A stretch of 63,640 nucleotides of DNA from CAZMXI01 sp964570205 (GCA_964570205.1 CAZMXI010000005.1:1-63640); one strand, 5' to 3'. Numbered from the stretch's first letter, positions 26,250-36,500 are shown. Notes: generated by a model from the sequence alone, not told the origin. Made by a program: numbers and translations.

Positions 26250-26673
26250 GAGGGCCGGGCGGCATCTGGGGCATGGAAGGTTGTACTGTCTGGGCCTGGC
26301 CGGCGGGGGGGCATGAATGCGGAGTGCCGTCGTCGTTGATGCGCAATCCGCCGACGACCTCGACGAACTGGATGAACACCCGCGTGCCCAGCGCACCCGT
26401 CAGGAAAGCGCGGTCCGGTCGTTCGGTACCCAAGACAACTGCATCGAGTTGAGAATCCTCGGCGACCGCGAACACCTGCCCCAGATTGCGGTAATAACCC
26501 CGCTGCTTCCATTCCAGGTGATCGGTATCGACATCGTGCACGCTGGTGCTGCCGCCGCTGCCTTCGGCCTGGAAGATCGGCACGCGCGACTTGTCAGGAG
26601 CGTACGCCTTGCCCAAGCCATCGACTTTGAGCCCTGCCGAGGCGACCAGCGGAAACACCAAAAGCGCGAACAA
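26250..26673 (-). pseudogene. Truncated remnant of a secreted protein gene
   Basis: The minus-strand frame starting near 26673 has a signal-peptide-like opening (FALLVFPLVASAGLKVDG) and about 100 protein-like residues, including FLTGALGTRVFIQFVEVVGG and RINDDGTP. The frame then turns into Pro/Gln/Gly-rich sequence and runs antisense through the FGGY kinase. No ATG is available: the only candidate is TTG, and a TAA lies 14 codons further upstream. I read this as the 5' remnant of a decayed gene. The full gene's function is unknown. Confidence 0.45.
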
Positions 26674-26736
26674 GAGGTGGTCGGTGAATGCAGTGCCTGA
26701 TACGTCGGTACCTTACGAAAAGCCAATCGTCAGCAA

Positions 26737-26776
26737 ACAGGAATGCCGGGCCACGATTGCGGCCCGGCATTCCTGT
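26737..26776 (-). terminator. Perfect 16-bp stem-loop terminator
   Basis: A perfect inverted repeat (26737-26752 with 26761-26776) encloses an 8-base loop, 24 bp after the stop of the Gfo/Idh gene at 26801. On the minus strand it is followed by TTTGCT, a weak U-tract. It probably ends that transcript and shields the remnant gene beyond it. Confidence 0.6.
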
Positions 26777-26800
26777 CGCGTTTGATCTCGTGGAACGCCC

Positions 26801-28102
26801 TCAGATCAGCGGTTCCTTGCCAGGCAGCGCCACGGCCGGCATAGGCCTCGGCCCGAACTTCATGTCTTCAGGCTTGGGTCGAAGGTCCAGCTTGCTGTTC
26901 AGGGCCTGGCTCCAAGTCACCAACTTGCCGGTGTAGGCACTCATCCTGCCCATGATCGCCGTCAGCGTGCTCTCGGCGGCCTGCTCACCCTCGTTAAGCG
27001 GATTGCCGGCGCGGATCGAGTTGATCAGGTCGGTATGTTCCTGGACATAGGGGTTGTTCGCCTTCTCGGCGTCAAACCGCCAGTCCTCATCCTGGCCGTT
27101 AATCATGATCTTGCCGTCAGGGAACGCCCTGCCCTTGGTCCCTACGACGTACTCGCCTATGCGGCCGTAGCAGCCGTCCATCTGCCGGCAGGTGCTCAGC
27201 CCCCGAATGCCATTCGGATACTCATATTCAACGGCGAAGAAGTCGTAGATGTGGCCATAGGCCGGATCGGTGCGCACCATGCGCCCGCCCATGCCGATGC
27301 AGAACTTCGGATGCGCGCCCATAACCCAGTTCATGATGTCATGCTGGTGGCAGTGCTGCTCGACGATAATGTCGCCCGCGGCCCACGTGAAGTACATCCA
27401 GTTGCGAAGCTGCCAGGTCGTGTCATCCCAATCCGGCTGGCGCGGCTTCATCCAGGCGGTTCCCTGCATCCAGTAACCCTCGGCAAAGCAGATGTCTCCG
27501 ATCGCGCCATCCTGGATGCGCTTGATCGTCTCCAGGTAGGAGTTCTGGTGACGGCGCTGCAGGCCGATCACGAGGCCAAGCTTCTTCTCCTTGGCCACCT
27601 TGGCCGCCGCCGTGACCTGCCGCACGCCGGCCGGGCAGACCGCGCACGGCTTCTCAGCAAACACGTGCTTGCCGGCGGCGATGGCCGCCTCGATCATCAT
27701 CGGGCGGAACGCAGGGGGCGTGCCCAGGATGACGATGTCGACGCCGCTGTCGATGACCTTCTTGTAGGCATCCCAGCCGATGAACGTCCGGTCGGCGAAA
27801 TCGTACTTCGCAGGCTCGTTCTTCGCCGTGAACCCCTTGATTGCCGAGTCCATCTGATCGGGAAACAGGTCGCCCATCGCCCAGAGTTTCACGCCGGGGG
27901 CGCTATTGACCGAATCAACGGCCGCCCCGCGGCCACGCCCGCCGCAACCCACCAGGCCAACCTTCAACTCGGCAGCGCCCTGCGCATGCACGCTGTTGCA
28001 GCCCAGGGTGGACGCGAATGCCGCGGCCGACGCCACGGCCGATGTCTTCACGAAATCTCTCCGGCTGAAGCTGCTGGCCGGCTTTGTGCTTTCACGCCGC
28101 AT
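26801..28102 (-). CDS. Tat-exported Gfo/Idh/MocA oxidoreductase
   Basis: NAD(P)-dependent oxidoreductase of 433 residues with a twin-arginine signal (SRRDFVKTSAVASAAAFAS) and a cysteine soon after (LGCNSVHAQG). The Rossmann motif is GLVGCGGRGRG; FAEKPCAVCPAG holds the EKP motif of the family, and GLQRRHQNSYL and HQHDIMNW are typical of the planctomycete branch. The C-terminus ends with ALPGKEPLI. The start is supported by AGAAAGGACC, nearly the same leader as the relative at 24756. Substrate unknown; exported members of this family often act on sugar derivatives. Confidence 0.87.
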   Translation of the reverse strand: MRRESTKPASSFSRRDFVKTSAVASAAAFASTLGCNSVHAQGAAELKVGLVGCGGRGRGAAVDSVNSAPGVKLWAMGDLFPDQMDSAIKGFTAKNEPAKYDFADRTFIGWDAYKKVIDSGVDIVILGTPPAFRPMMIEAAIAAGKHVFAEKPCAVCPAGVRQVTAAAKVAKEKKLGLVIGLQRRHQNSYLETIKRIQDGAIGDICFAEGYWMQGTAWMKPRQPDWDDTTWQLRNWMYFTWAAGDIIVEQHCHQHDIMNWVMGAHPKFCIGMGGRMVRTDPAYGHIYDFFAVEYEYPNGIRGLSTCRQMDGCYGRIGEYVVGTKGRAFPDGKIMINGQDEDWRFDAEKANNPYVQEHTDLINSIRAGNPLNEGEQAAESTLTAIMGRMSAYTGKLVTWSQALNSKLDLRPKPEDMKFGPRPMPAVALPGKEPLI

Positions 28103-28141
28103 AGTACGGTCCTTTCTGTTTGGTCCAGACGACTCGTTCGG

Positions 28142-28157
28142 TGCTCCCGCGGGAGCA
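28142..28157. promoter_or_regulatory. 16-bp perfect palindrome, possible operator
   Basis: TGCTCCCGCGGGAGCA is a perfect 16-base palindrome 40 bp upstream of the Gfo/Idh start at 28102. Its size and position fit an operator for a dimeric repressor, but it could also be a small RNA hairpin. No known regulator motif matches. Confidence 0.35.
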
Positions 28158-28395
28158 AGAACACCTGCCCGCGAATGAGCCGCTGGGCGAGCTCATCCGA
28201 ATAGTCCGAAGTTAAGGCATGGCGGCATCTTCCGTCAAGGCTGGCCGCCTTCAGGGCCCATCGAGTGCCCCCGGCGTAACCCGGATTACATCGCGCCGGC
28301 CGCCCCGGGAACCCGGACCTGCGTCAGGCGTCTTCATCGTTACTACCTCATTCGGACGGCCGATGTTGACGCGACTTGGTCCCCCAGAACGCAAT

Positions 28396-28416
28396 GGCAG
28401 GGTTCCGATCCCTGCC
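28396..28416 (-). terminator. Hairpin downstream of propeller gene
   Basis: A 7-bp stem (GGCAGGG/CCCTGCC) with a 7-base loop lies about 20 bp after the stop of the minus-strand propeller gene. The following bases are only moderately T-rich, so it is a weak intrinsic terminator. Confidence 0.4.
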
Positions 28417-28436
28417 GATCGCAACGGCTGCCCGGG

Positions 28437-29663
28437 TCATTTCGGCCCGATGCAGTACAACTGGCTGAACGTGCGGATATACAGCCGCCCGTTCGCGATG
28501 GCCGGCGTCGCAAAGCACTTATCGCCCAGCGGCACCCGCCCCAGCGTCTGAGGTTTGTCGCCCGCCGCCAACACAAACACATCTCCCCGCTGAGAGATGC
28601 AATACAGCTTGCCATCAGCCATAACGGGCGATGAGTAGAACGGGGCAGCCAGCTTCAACGACCAGACTTGCTCCCCCGTCGCGGCTCTCAGGCACAGCAC
28701 CGCGCCGCGGTCCCCCAGCAGGTACAACAGCCCGTCCTTCTCCAGCGGCGTCGGCACATAGGGCGCATCGCGCCGGATCATCCACTCGATTTTCGGCTTC
28801 GCCCCCGCCTCGCCCGGCCGGATGGCCACCAGCCGCGAACCCATGCCCCCCTCGCCGCAGTTGGCGATCAGGAGTCCCGCGGCCAAGATCGGCGAAGCCA
28901 CGACGCGCCTGTCCAGCGCATCGGCAATCTCCCAGATCACCGAACCGTCGGTCGGACTGATGGCCGTCATGCCGCAGGTCCGGCTGGTGAAGATCAGTTG
29001 CGCAGACCCGTCCCTCGCGCGGTACACGCAGGGCGTGCAGGTCGATGCGCTTGAGCTCTTGCGCGGCGTCTTCCATATCTGCCGGCCTGTCTTCGAATCC
29101 AGCGCGAGAATGAAGCTCTCTTCGCCTTCCTGGTCGAATCCAAGGACAACCTTGTTTTCAAGCACAATCGGCGACGCGCCGCTGCCATGCTGGCTCTTGA
29201 AAGGACCGAGGTCGACCTTCCAGGCCTCCCGGCCGTCGTGGTCCAGGGCCACCATCACCGACTGCTCCGGCGAAGTCCAGCATGCATACACGCGCTCGGC
29301 ATCGACCGCGCATGTCGACGATGCGTAGCTGTTATCACTATGCATGCGGAAGGGCGTCGAAGCGTATCGCTTCTGCCAGCGAATCTGCCCGGAACCGGCG
29401 TCCGCGCACAGGATGATCCGATCAGCCGTCTTCGGATCGCCGCTGGTCAGCAGCAGCCGGTCGTTCCATAGCACCGGCGATGAATGGCCGACCCCCGGCA
29501 ATGCCGCTTTCCAGACGTAGTCCCGCTCGGTCCAGGAAACCGGCAGGTTGGCGGCATCGCCTGTGCCGGCGCCGTTCTCGCCGCGGAACCGCGTCCACTC
29601 CTGCCCGCCGGCCAATGCACAGGTGATGCCTACCACCAACGCCACGAAGATGCTTCGAATCAT
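28437..29663 (-). CDS. Secreted PQQ-like beta-propeller protein
   Basis: Exported beta-propeller protein of 408 residues. The signal peptide MIRSIFVALVVGITCALAG is followed by the family start QEWTRFRGENGAG. Blade repeats include IILCADAGSGQIRWQK, FILALDSKTGRQIWK and VLCLRAATGEQVWSLK. I chose the ATG at 29661-29663 because a GGAG lies nine bases upstream; an ATG two codons earlier is too close to it. Function unknown; the fold is shared with BamB and quinoproteins, but no PQQ ligands can be assigned. Confidence 0.8.
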   Translation of the reverse strand: MIRSIFVALVVGITCALAGGQEWTRFRGENGAGTGDAANLPVSWTERDYVWKAALPGVGHSSPVLWNDRLLLTSGDPKTADRIILCADAGSGQIRWQKRYASTPFRMHSDNSYASSTCAVDAERVYACWTSPEQSVMVALDHDGREAWKVDLGPFKSQHGSGASPIVLENKVVLGFDQEGEESFILALDSKTGRQIWKTPRKSSSASTCTPCVYRARDGSAQLIFTSRTCGMTAISPTDGSVIWEIADALDRRVVASPILAAGLLIANCGEGGMGSRLVAIRPGEAGAKPKIEWMIRRDAPYVPTPLEKDGLLYLLGDRGAVLCLRAATGEQVWSLKLAAPFYSSPVMADGKLYCISQRGDVFVLAAGDKPQTLGRVPLGDKCFATPAIANGRLYIRTFSQLYCIGPK

Positions 29664-29874
29664 GAACATGTTCTCCGTCGGTAGCAATACCAGTCAATTC
29701 GCTCCGGGTTGTCAACGCAAAAGGCTTTCCCCCGGTCTCGCGTCCGGTTATATTCCTTACACGCCGGATCAAGCGTCGAGGCCGGGCGAGGTTCACCGCA
29801 GCGGGCAGAATGGGCAATCGGCGCAACAGGGAAGATGGGGCCTGCAAGCCCCTCGCATTCAGGCAGGAGTGGCC

Positions 29875-30078
29875 ATGGCCACGGGCAAGATCAAATGGTT
29901 CAATGATCAGAAGGGGTTTGGTTTCATCGCCGACGAGAAGAGCGGGCAGGACATCTTCGTCCACTTCTCGGCGATTCAGATGGAGGGCTACAAGAGCCTG
30001 AAGGAAGGCCAACCCGTCGAGTATGAGGCCGAGCCTTCCGCCAAGGGACTGAAGGCCACCAAAGTCATGCCGGTTTGA
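29875..30078 (+). CDS. csp: Cold-shock domain protein
   Basis: 67-residue single-stranded nucleic-acid-binding protein of the CspA family, acting as an RNA chaperone. The RNA-binding motifs KWFNDQKGFGFI (RNP1) and DIFVHFSAI (RNP2) are intact. The ATG at 29875 is preceded by AGGAG. The leader is long: a TATATT hexamer lies at 29749-29754, about 120 bp upstream. That is common for cold-shock genes whose leaders control translation, though no specific structure was identified here. Confidence 0.95.
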   Translation: MATGKIKWFNDQKGFGFIADEKSGQDIFVHFSAIQMEGYKSLKEGQPVEYEAEPSAKGLKATKVMPV

Positions 30079-30181
30079 TCCCCGACGGACTGCCGGCCTC
30101 GCCGCCCAGCCCGGTCAACCGGGCCGCAATCGCGGAGTTCGTGATTGCTATTCTGCCTTCGCGCTTCATAACCTCCATGGC

Positions 30182-31099
30182 ATGAGGACTGAAGACCGCT
30201 TTGCCATTTTCGCCGCGTCACTGACCGATGATCCCCGCCAGGCCGTCCGACGGGCGAGAACTCTGGGATTTGCCGGAGTCTTGTTCAACGCCTATGCACC
30301 CGGACTGGATCTGCCCGATCTCTCGGCATCCGGCCGCCGCGAGTTTCGCCGCATGATCGCCGCCGAGCAACGGCAACTCATCGGCCTGCGCATGGACCTC
30401 AATCCGCACGGATTCTCGCCCGGAACGGACGTCGACTGCTCCGTTGCCCGGATTGACCGGGCGATGGAAGCGGCCGCGTCGCTTGGCGCGCCGTTGTTGT
30501 GCCTCGACCTCGGGCCGCTGCCCGCCGTTCCGCATCCACCGCGGCCGCGCCGCTCCATCACATCTGAGCAGGCCGGGCTGATCATCATCCCGCCGACACT
30601 TGCCGCCACGCCTGAGGCAGAGTCGGCCGGTCGCGATCGCACACCCCCTCAGGTCGATGCCACCTTCGCCGCATGGGTGGATGGCGCCCTCGCCGAAATC
30701 GGCCACCGGGCCGACCGTTATGGCACCCGGCTTGCCCTGCGCAGCGACCTTTCCAGTTTCGCGGCTCTCGCCCGCGCCCTGAAAGCCGCCGCCTGTCCCT
30801 GGTTCGGGCTGGATCTAGACCCGGTTGCGGTGCTGCGCGATCCATGGTCATTGGATGTCGTGCTTGCCAACTTCGGCAACACGTTGTGGCACGTGCGCGC
30901 TCGTGACGCTGCCTGCGGAGCCGACCAGCGCACGACCCCCACCCTGATCGGCCAGGGCAGCTTCCCATGGGCCGAATTGTTCGCCGAACTGGACGCCGGC
31001 GGCTACCAGGGTTGGATCACGATCGACACCACCGAACTGCCCAGTCGCCAGCCGGCCGCGGCCAGCGCCCTCCAGTACCTTCAGGCCCTTAAGGCATAA
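30182..31099 (+). CDS. Sugar-phosphate isomerase/epimerase-like TIM barrel
   Basis: Predicted cytoplasmic protein of 305 residues resembling the xylose-isomerase-like TIM-barrel family (AP endonuclease 2 family). It shows the repeating pattern FAGVLFNAYAPGL, LIGLRMDLN, LLCLDLGPLP, FGLDLDPVAVL and HVRARDA, ending with FAELDAGGYQGWITID. The metal-binding glutamates of active epimerases are not all evident, and the N-terminal half is rich in arginine, so activity is uncertain. Its 3' end overlaps the convergent propeller gene by 11 bp. Confidence 0.65.
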   Translation: MRTEDRFAIFAASLTDDPRQAVRRARTLGFAGVLFNAYAPGLDLPDLSASGRREFRRMIAAEQRQLIGLRMDLNPHGFSPGTDVDCSVARIDRAMEAAASLGAPLLCLDLGPLPAVPHPPRPRRSITSEQAGLIIIPPTLAATPEAESAGRDRTPPQVDATFAAWVDGALAEIGHRADRYGTRLALRSDLSSFAALARALKAAACPWFGLDLDPVAVLRDPWSLDVVLANFGNTLWHVRARDAACGADQRTTPTLIGQGSFPWAELFAELDAGGYQGWITIDTTELPSRQPAAASALQYLQALKA

Positions 31100-32225
31100 C
31101 CGGCTCAAGGCAGTACACGGTGCCACTGGTGTCGCCGAACACCACCGCGCCGCCGCCGATAGCAACGCCGGCGGCGACGCTCCGTGATGCCTGAAACGAC
31201 CAAAGCATTTTCCCCGACTTCAGATCGAGCACATAGAGTTTCTTGTCCATCGACGGGATGTACACCCGCCCCCCGCTGATAACGGGCGACGCATCCACAT
31301 CGCCGCGTGTGCGGAAATCCCATAGCTTCTTGCCCGTCGCCAGGTCGATCGCATGCACGCGCCGATCGCGGGCACCGGTCACGATGACGCCCTCGGATAC
31401 CGCCGGCGACGCGTACACCATTGCCTGGTCGATGATGCCCTCATAAACCCAGCTCCGCTTGCCTTCCTTCGGATCGAAGCAGTAGACCCGTCCCTGATCG
31501 GTCCCGACCACCAGGCGGCCCCCTGTCAGCAATGGCGAACCCGGCGCCACCGCGCCCAGTTCGATGTTCAGCTTCTCCCGGCCGGTCTTGACGTCCAATG
31601 CCCGCAACCGCATGTCGCAACCGGAGAAATACGCCAAGCCGTCGGCGACAGCGGGCGCCGAGTTGATCCTATCCTGGGCCTTGGCCTGCCAGATGTTCCT
31701 TCCATCGGCCGCATTCAGGCAATAAATGTCGCCCGCATCATTGCCCACAAGGATCGACTGCCCATCGTTGTTGGCCGATGCGTGAATGCTGGACTTGGTG
31801 TCCACCACCCACGCCTTCTTGCCCGTCGCGAGGTCGATCGCATGAAAGTAGCCCAGCAGATCGCCGATAAAGACCCGCCCATCCATCACGAGCGGCGTCG
31901 TGGCAAAGCCGTTTTCGGTGATGTATCTCCACCGCGGCTTGCCGGTCTTCAAATCCAGCGTATGCAGAATCCCATCGGAATCAGCCACGAACGCCGCGCC
32001 ATCGTAAATGACGGCTGGTGCGTCGATGCCCACCCTGCCCTGTTCACTGGCGGCGTATGTCCATCGCACTTTCATGGGCGGAGCGCCAATGGGCGGGGCC
32101 GTTCCCAGCATTGCCCCGCCACCCTGGAACGCTGCCACAGCCGGGTCGTTTGCCGGCGGCTGCGAAGCCCCCGCGCTCAAGCCCGCCAGCAGCAACACAA
32201 CCGCGATGAACCGTTTCGTCACCAT
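31089..32225 (-). CDS. Secreted PQQ-like beta-propeller protein
   Basis: Exported beta-propeller protein of 378 residues. The signal peptide is MVTKRFIAVVLLLAGLSAG; blades follow with ILHTLDLKTGKPRWRY, YFHAIDLATGKKAWVVD, IYCLNAADGRNIWQ, RVHAIDLATGKKLW and LYVLDLKSGKMLW. I chose the ATG at 32223-32225, since the long open frame upstream is antisense to nothing and lacks protein character. Its stop overlaps the convergent TIM-barrel gene. It sits 29 bp after the related gene at 32255, so the pair is probably one operon. Confidence 0.8.
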   Translation of the reverse strand: MVTKRFIAVVLLLAGLSAGASQPPANDPAVAAFQGGGAMLGTAPPIGAPPMKVRWTYAASEQGRVGIDAPAVIYDGAAFVADSDGILHTLDLKTGKPRWRYITENGFATTPLVMDGRVFIGDLLGYFHAIDLATGKKAWVVDTKSSIHASANNDGQSILVGNDAGDIYCLNAADGRNIWQAKAQDRINSAPAVADGLAYFSGCDMRLRALDVKTGREKLNIELGAVAPGSPLLTGGRLVVGTDQGRVYCFDPKEGKRSWVYEGIIDQAMVYASPAVSEGVIVTGARDRRVHAIDLATGKKLWDFRTRGDVDASPVISGGRVYIPSMDKKLYVLDLKSGKMLWSFQASRSVAAGVAIGGGAVVFGDTSGTVYCLEPVMP

Positions 32226-32254
32226 GTCATAATCATAGTCCGCCGACAGGCCGC

Positions 32255-33463
32255 CTATTCCACCGCGTAGCAGCCAAATTCCTTTACGCCTTTCGCAAAA
32301 ACCTTCCCGTTGTACAGGATCGGGCTGGTCCAGATATCGCGGCCGGTGGCAAACAGCTTCGCGCTGCCGAGCACCTGCCCCGCTTCGGGCGTCGCCTTGA
32401 CCAGGTACAACATCCCGCTTTCGGACAATGCCAGCAGCTTGTCGCCGCTGCGAAGCAGCGAACCGCCATTGCCCAGTTGCGCGGCTCGCTTGTCGATCTG
32501 CCAGCGAACCTGCCCGGTCGGCCATTCCAGGCACACGAGCATGCCCTGGCTGTTGCCGTACAGGCTGTCGCCATCCAGGATGGCCGGCTGGAAATGCGCC
32601 ATGAGGTTCTTGTTCTCCCACAGCTTCTTCGCGCCTGAGGCATCCAGCTTGACCATCATGCAGCCGCGGTTGTAATTGCTGGAGACAAACAGGTGCCCGT
32701 CGCGGTAGACCGGCGTCGACGCGTTGACGTCATAGCTGGTCACCCAGGGCAGCGACCACAGCGTCTTGCCCGAATCGGGGTCAACACCGTAGAGCGCCTT
32801 GCCGGCAAACGCGATGACCTGCTTCTTGCCCTCGACATCCACCACGATCGGATGGGTATAGCCGCCCTGCCCGTTTTCCGACTTGACGACAATCTTGCCT
32901 GTCTGCGCATCCACGCCCACCAGGAACGGCCCATCCACGCCGTTCTGCACATACAGCTTGCCGTCGTGGAGCAGCGGCGCTGAAGCCACACCCCAGCGCA
33001 GGTTCTTGGCGCCGGTGGCCTCCATGATGTTGATGCGCCATATCTCCTTGCCGTCGGAGAACTGCCGCGCTGTCAGGTCGCTGTTGCCGCCATAGGTGTA
33101 AATCCGGTCGCCGACGATCAATGGCGCCGCCCGCGTGCCGGGGTACTGGCCCGTGAATCCGCTGTCGTACGACTGCGACCATATCTCCTGCCCATCCGCG
33201 GCGTTGTAGCAGGTCAGCGTGTCCTTCCGGTCAACCATTGAGAACAGGTATATCTTTCCGTCCAGCGCTGCCGGAGTGGAATAGCCGATGCCTGCCGACT
33301 TCGACCAGAGGGGCTTCATCTCGGCCGGCAGCTTGTCGGGCAGCTTCTCCGTGGTGGTCATGTTGCCGCGCGGACCAAGCCAGCGGGTCCAGTCCTCGCC
33401 CTGGACAGCCGGGGCGCCGCACGTCAACACGATCGCAACCGCGGGAATCATCAGTCGGTGCAT
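32255..33463 (-). CDS. Secreted PQQ-like beta-propeller protein
   Basis: Exported protein of 402 residues with signal peptide MHRLMIPAVAIVLTCGAPAV followed by EDWTRWLGPRGN, the usual start of this group. Blade repeats include LTCYNAADGQEIWSQ, LVGVDAQTGKIVVKS and LYGVDPDSGKTLWSLP. The ATG at 33461-33463 is preceded by GGAGG. It is upstream of, and probably co-transcribed with, the propeller gene at 31089-32225. No enzyme function can be assigned. Confidence 0.8.
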   Translation of the reverse strand: MHRLMIPAVAIVLTCGAPAVQGEDWTRWLGPRGNMTTTEKLPDKLPAEMKPLWSKSAGIGYSTPAALDGKIYLFSMVDRKDTLTCYNAADGQEIWSQSYDSGFTGQYPGTRAAPLIVGDRIYTYGGNSDLTARQFSDGKEIWRINIMEATGAKNLRWGVASAPLLHDGKLYVQNGVDGPFLVGVDAQTGKIVVKSENGQGGYTHPIVVDVEGKKQVIAFAGKALYGVDPDSGKTLWSLPWVTSYDVNASTPVYRDGHLFVSSNYNRGCMMVKLDASGAKKLWENKNLMAHFQPAILDGDSLYGNSQGMLVCLEWPTGQVRWQIDKRAAQLGNGGSLLRSGDKLLALSESGMLYLVKATPEAGQVLGSAKLFATGRDIWTSPILYNGKVFAKGVKEFGCYAVE

Positions 33464-33560
33464 TGAGCCTCCATAAGAAACAGACATCATCCGTATCAGC
33501 GTCGTTTGTCTTGCCAACCGTGTATAGCGGCCGACAACCCGGGATGTTGTGCCATGTCAC

Positions 33561-36500
33561 TCACTCCTGCCGCAGATCGGCCGGCCGTACACGCCGGCTC
33601 ACCCCCACCGCCAGCGCCAGCACCGCCAGCCCGATCGCCAGAACCGTTCCCAGCGTGACTGCCAGGTCGGCGAAGTTGATCGCTCGCTGGGCAGACAGCA
33701 CCACCGGGAGAATGCCCACGAGCGATGTCGCCGTGCCCAGAACCAGCCCGAGCACGAGCAGCGCTGCATTCTCGCTCAGCACCAGCCCCACGCGGCTGCT
33801 CTTCGAGAACCCCAGCGCTGCCAGCAGCGCCAGCTCCCCCCGGCGCTCCACCACGCTTCGCACCAGAACCACCGCCAGCCCGATCGTACCCAGCATCAAC
33901 CCCAGCGACCCCAGAAGTTGAAACGTGGACAGGTACGTGTTGGCCACCTGCAGATACCGCGACAGCCGTTCGCTGGTGCGCTCAATTGTGGCCGAGAAGT
34001 CCGCCAGTTCCGCCCCCAGAAGCTGGGTCAACGCTGTCAGGTCCGCATCCGCCGCCTCAACCAGGACCACGCCATACCCCGCCTGCGACGGAAATAGCCG
34101 CAGGAAGTTCGCCTCCCCCATCAGCAGTTCGCTCTGGAATATGCTTCCCTTGAGCGTCGCCACAAGCTTCAGTCGGCGGGCCCGGCCAAGCTGGTCCTGG
34201 ATCGGCATCAGTTCGCCCGGTCCCAGCTTCAGAATCCACCTTGCGGTTTCTTCGTCGGCGATCACCGGGACCACGTCGGCGTCGCTTTCCTGGCGGTTCA
34301 GCAGTTCCCACGGGTTGGTCGCATTTTCGATCGTCCGCGCAAAGGCAAACGCGTTCCGCTCGACCATCGACTGCGGCACGCCCAGGATCGTGGGGCTGGT
34401 TGCGCGCGTCAGGTTCAGGCAACTGATATCCTGCCCCGCCCACGAGCGCAACGGCGTGAACTTGGCTCCGTTCCACAGCGGCGAGTCAACCTCGGCCACC
34501 CCCAGCACCTCCCGCCCCTTCTCGGTGCCCGGGTCGCCCGTCAGTGGCACATCCGCCTCAACGATCAACTGGTACCCGCCGGCGCCACTGGCTTTCTCAT
34601 GCGTATCCGACACGGGCTCCTGCCGCATCGACGCAACGGTTACGAGGACAAAGCTGGCGAAGGCAATCAAACCAACAGATAACAGACTCCGCGCCGGATA
34701 GCGACCGGCATTGCGGAGCGCAAGCCTGAGAATCGAAAGCCACTGGGCTGACCCGGCCGGACGCGCTTGCAGCCAGTACGCCCCCGCCGCCAGGACGCCC
34801 ACGAGCAAGGCGAAGCCCCCGCCCATGAATGCCGCCTGCATGGGCACCAAATGCATCACGCCAAGCCCCATCAGCACCAATCCACACCCAATTCCGCCTG
34901 CCGCAGTCATCGCCGCCAGACGCGGCCGGCCTTCCCTCCGGCCGGAACCCATCGACCATCCTCCCGCCAGAAGCCGTGATGCCTGCGTCCTGGCCAGACG
35001 CCAGCACGCCCAGAGGATCGCCAGAAAGGCGATGACGAGGCTGGCTAAGAACCCCATGGCCAGCGTGAACGGTTCCACGTGGAGCGCGATCGCCGTCGTA
35101 CCCACCGCATCGACCCAGCGCGTGCGCAATCCGAACACCATCAGTGCGGTATAGCCTACGGCCGCTGGAGTGCCCAACGCCGCACCCAACACCGCCAGCA
35201 CCATTCCTTCCGCGAGAGCCATCCGTCGCAGGGCCGCAGGCGTGAACCCCACGGCCGACAGCAGCCCATATTGCCGCGCCCGTTGCTCGACGTTCAGCCG
35301 CAGCAGCATCGCCGTCAGCAGCACTGCCGCAACAATCAGGAAGAAGCTGAATCCGATGAACAACCCCGAGAATTCGGTTGATCCGCTCGCCGATGCGAGC
35401 TGCTGCCGACGAATCGGCATAAACGACAGACCCAGCTCGGCCGGATTGATCTCATCGCGCAGCGCAGCGGCGAATGCTCTGGCGTTGCCCGCGGGCACGC
35501 GCAGACTTGTGACATCGCCCCAGACCTGGCCCCACATCTTGCGTGCCGCGCGGAGGCTCATGAAGACCTTCGGAGCAGCCTTGTGGTCCCTCCAATAGGT
35601 CTCATCGGCGTCCGTGACCAGTTTCTTGTCGATGGTCAATCCGGCCGGAGGTTCCCAGGCGGCGATGGTGTCGGCGTCGGTCAGTCCCTTGAACTCCGGC
35701 GTCAATGTCGGATCAGCGCCGATGCCCTCCATCGGCAGCACTCTCGCGACGGTAAACACCTCTGCCCCCTGGACTTCCCGCAAGTCACCATTCTCCTGCC
35801 GCTGGTAATAATCCAGGCGGATATGATCGCCCACCCTGGCCCCAAGCTGCTCGGCCGTCCACGCGTTCAGCGCCACCTCGTTGTCCGCCAGATCGGCTCC
35901 ATCCAGCCGGTCCATGCCTGCCACGATTGCATAATGGATCGTCGCCGCCTGTCGCTCGCCAGCGCCCAGCCGGACAACGTTGTTCACAAGGTAAACCATC
36001 ACCTGCCGGACCGGCGTGCCGGTTCGATCGCTGGCACGCTCGGCCGCCCGTTGCGCCGGCACGGGAATGAACGTCGATTTCGACCAGATCACGGCCTCCT
36101 TGCCGTCGTCGCTCGGCGTGGTCGCCAGACCATAATCGGCCAGCGTCATCTGACGGCGCAGCAGCTCATTCAGCTTCGACTCATCGCTTCCGCCGTCGGC
36201 TGACACCAGCAGCAGGTTCGCCTGCCCCGGCTGCTCGACGGCGTTCTGCAGTTCGCGCAGGTTCACCCATGCGTTGCGCGGCGTCCGCTGACTGGGCGAC
36301 AGGTCAAACAGCGACACCATTCCTGCTGACCGATCCACCCTGGAAACTTCGGCCCGCAGGCCGGATGTCACATCCTCCCGCCCGCGCGGGGTGAACGTCG
36401 CATCGCGTGGCGTGTCATCCACCGCCGGCAATGTCAGCACGAGCGCGGATGCCTTGTTCCCGGCATTCAGCGCTTCGGCAAGCTGGTCGTTGATGATGCA

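Larger units (their letters stand above)
28103..28436. other. Gene-free region between a propeller gene and a Gfo/Idh gene
   Basis: This 334-bp stretch lies downstream of the propeller gene and upstream of the Gfo/Idh gene, both on the minus strand. It contains the terminator-like hairpin at 28396-28416 and the 16-bp palindrome at 28142-28157. I see no supported coding sequence or RNA gene in the remainder. Confidence 0.5.

Noticed and set aside
26737..26776. Inverted repeat as the end of an insertion sequence
   Set aside because: No transposase or target duplication is nearby, and the hairpin position after a stop codon fits a terminator.
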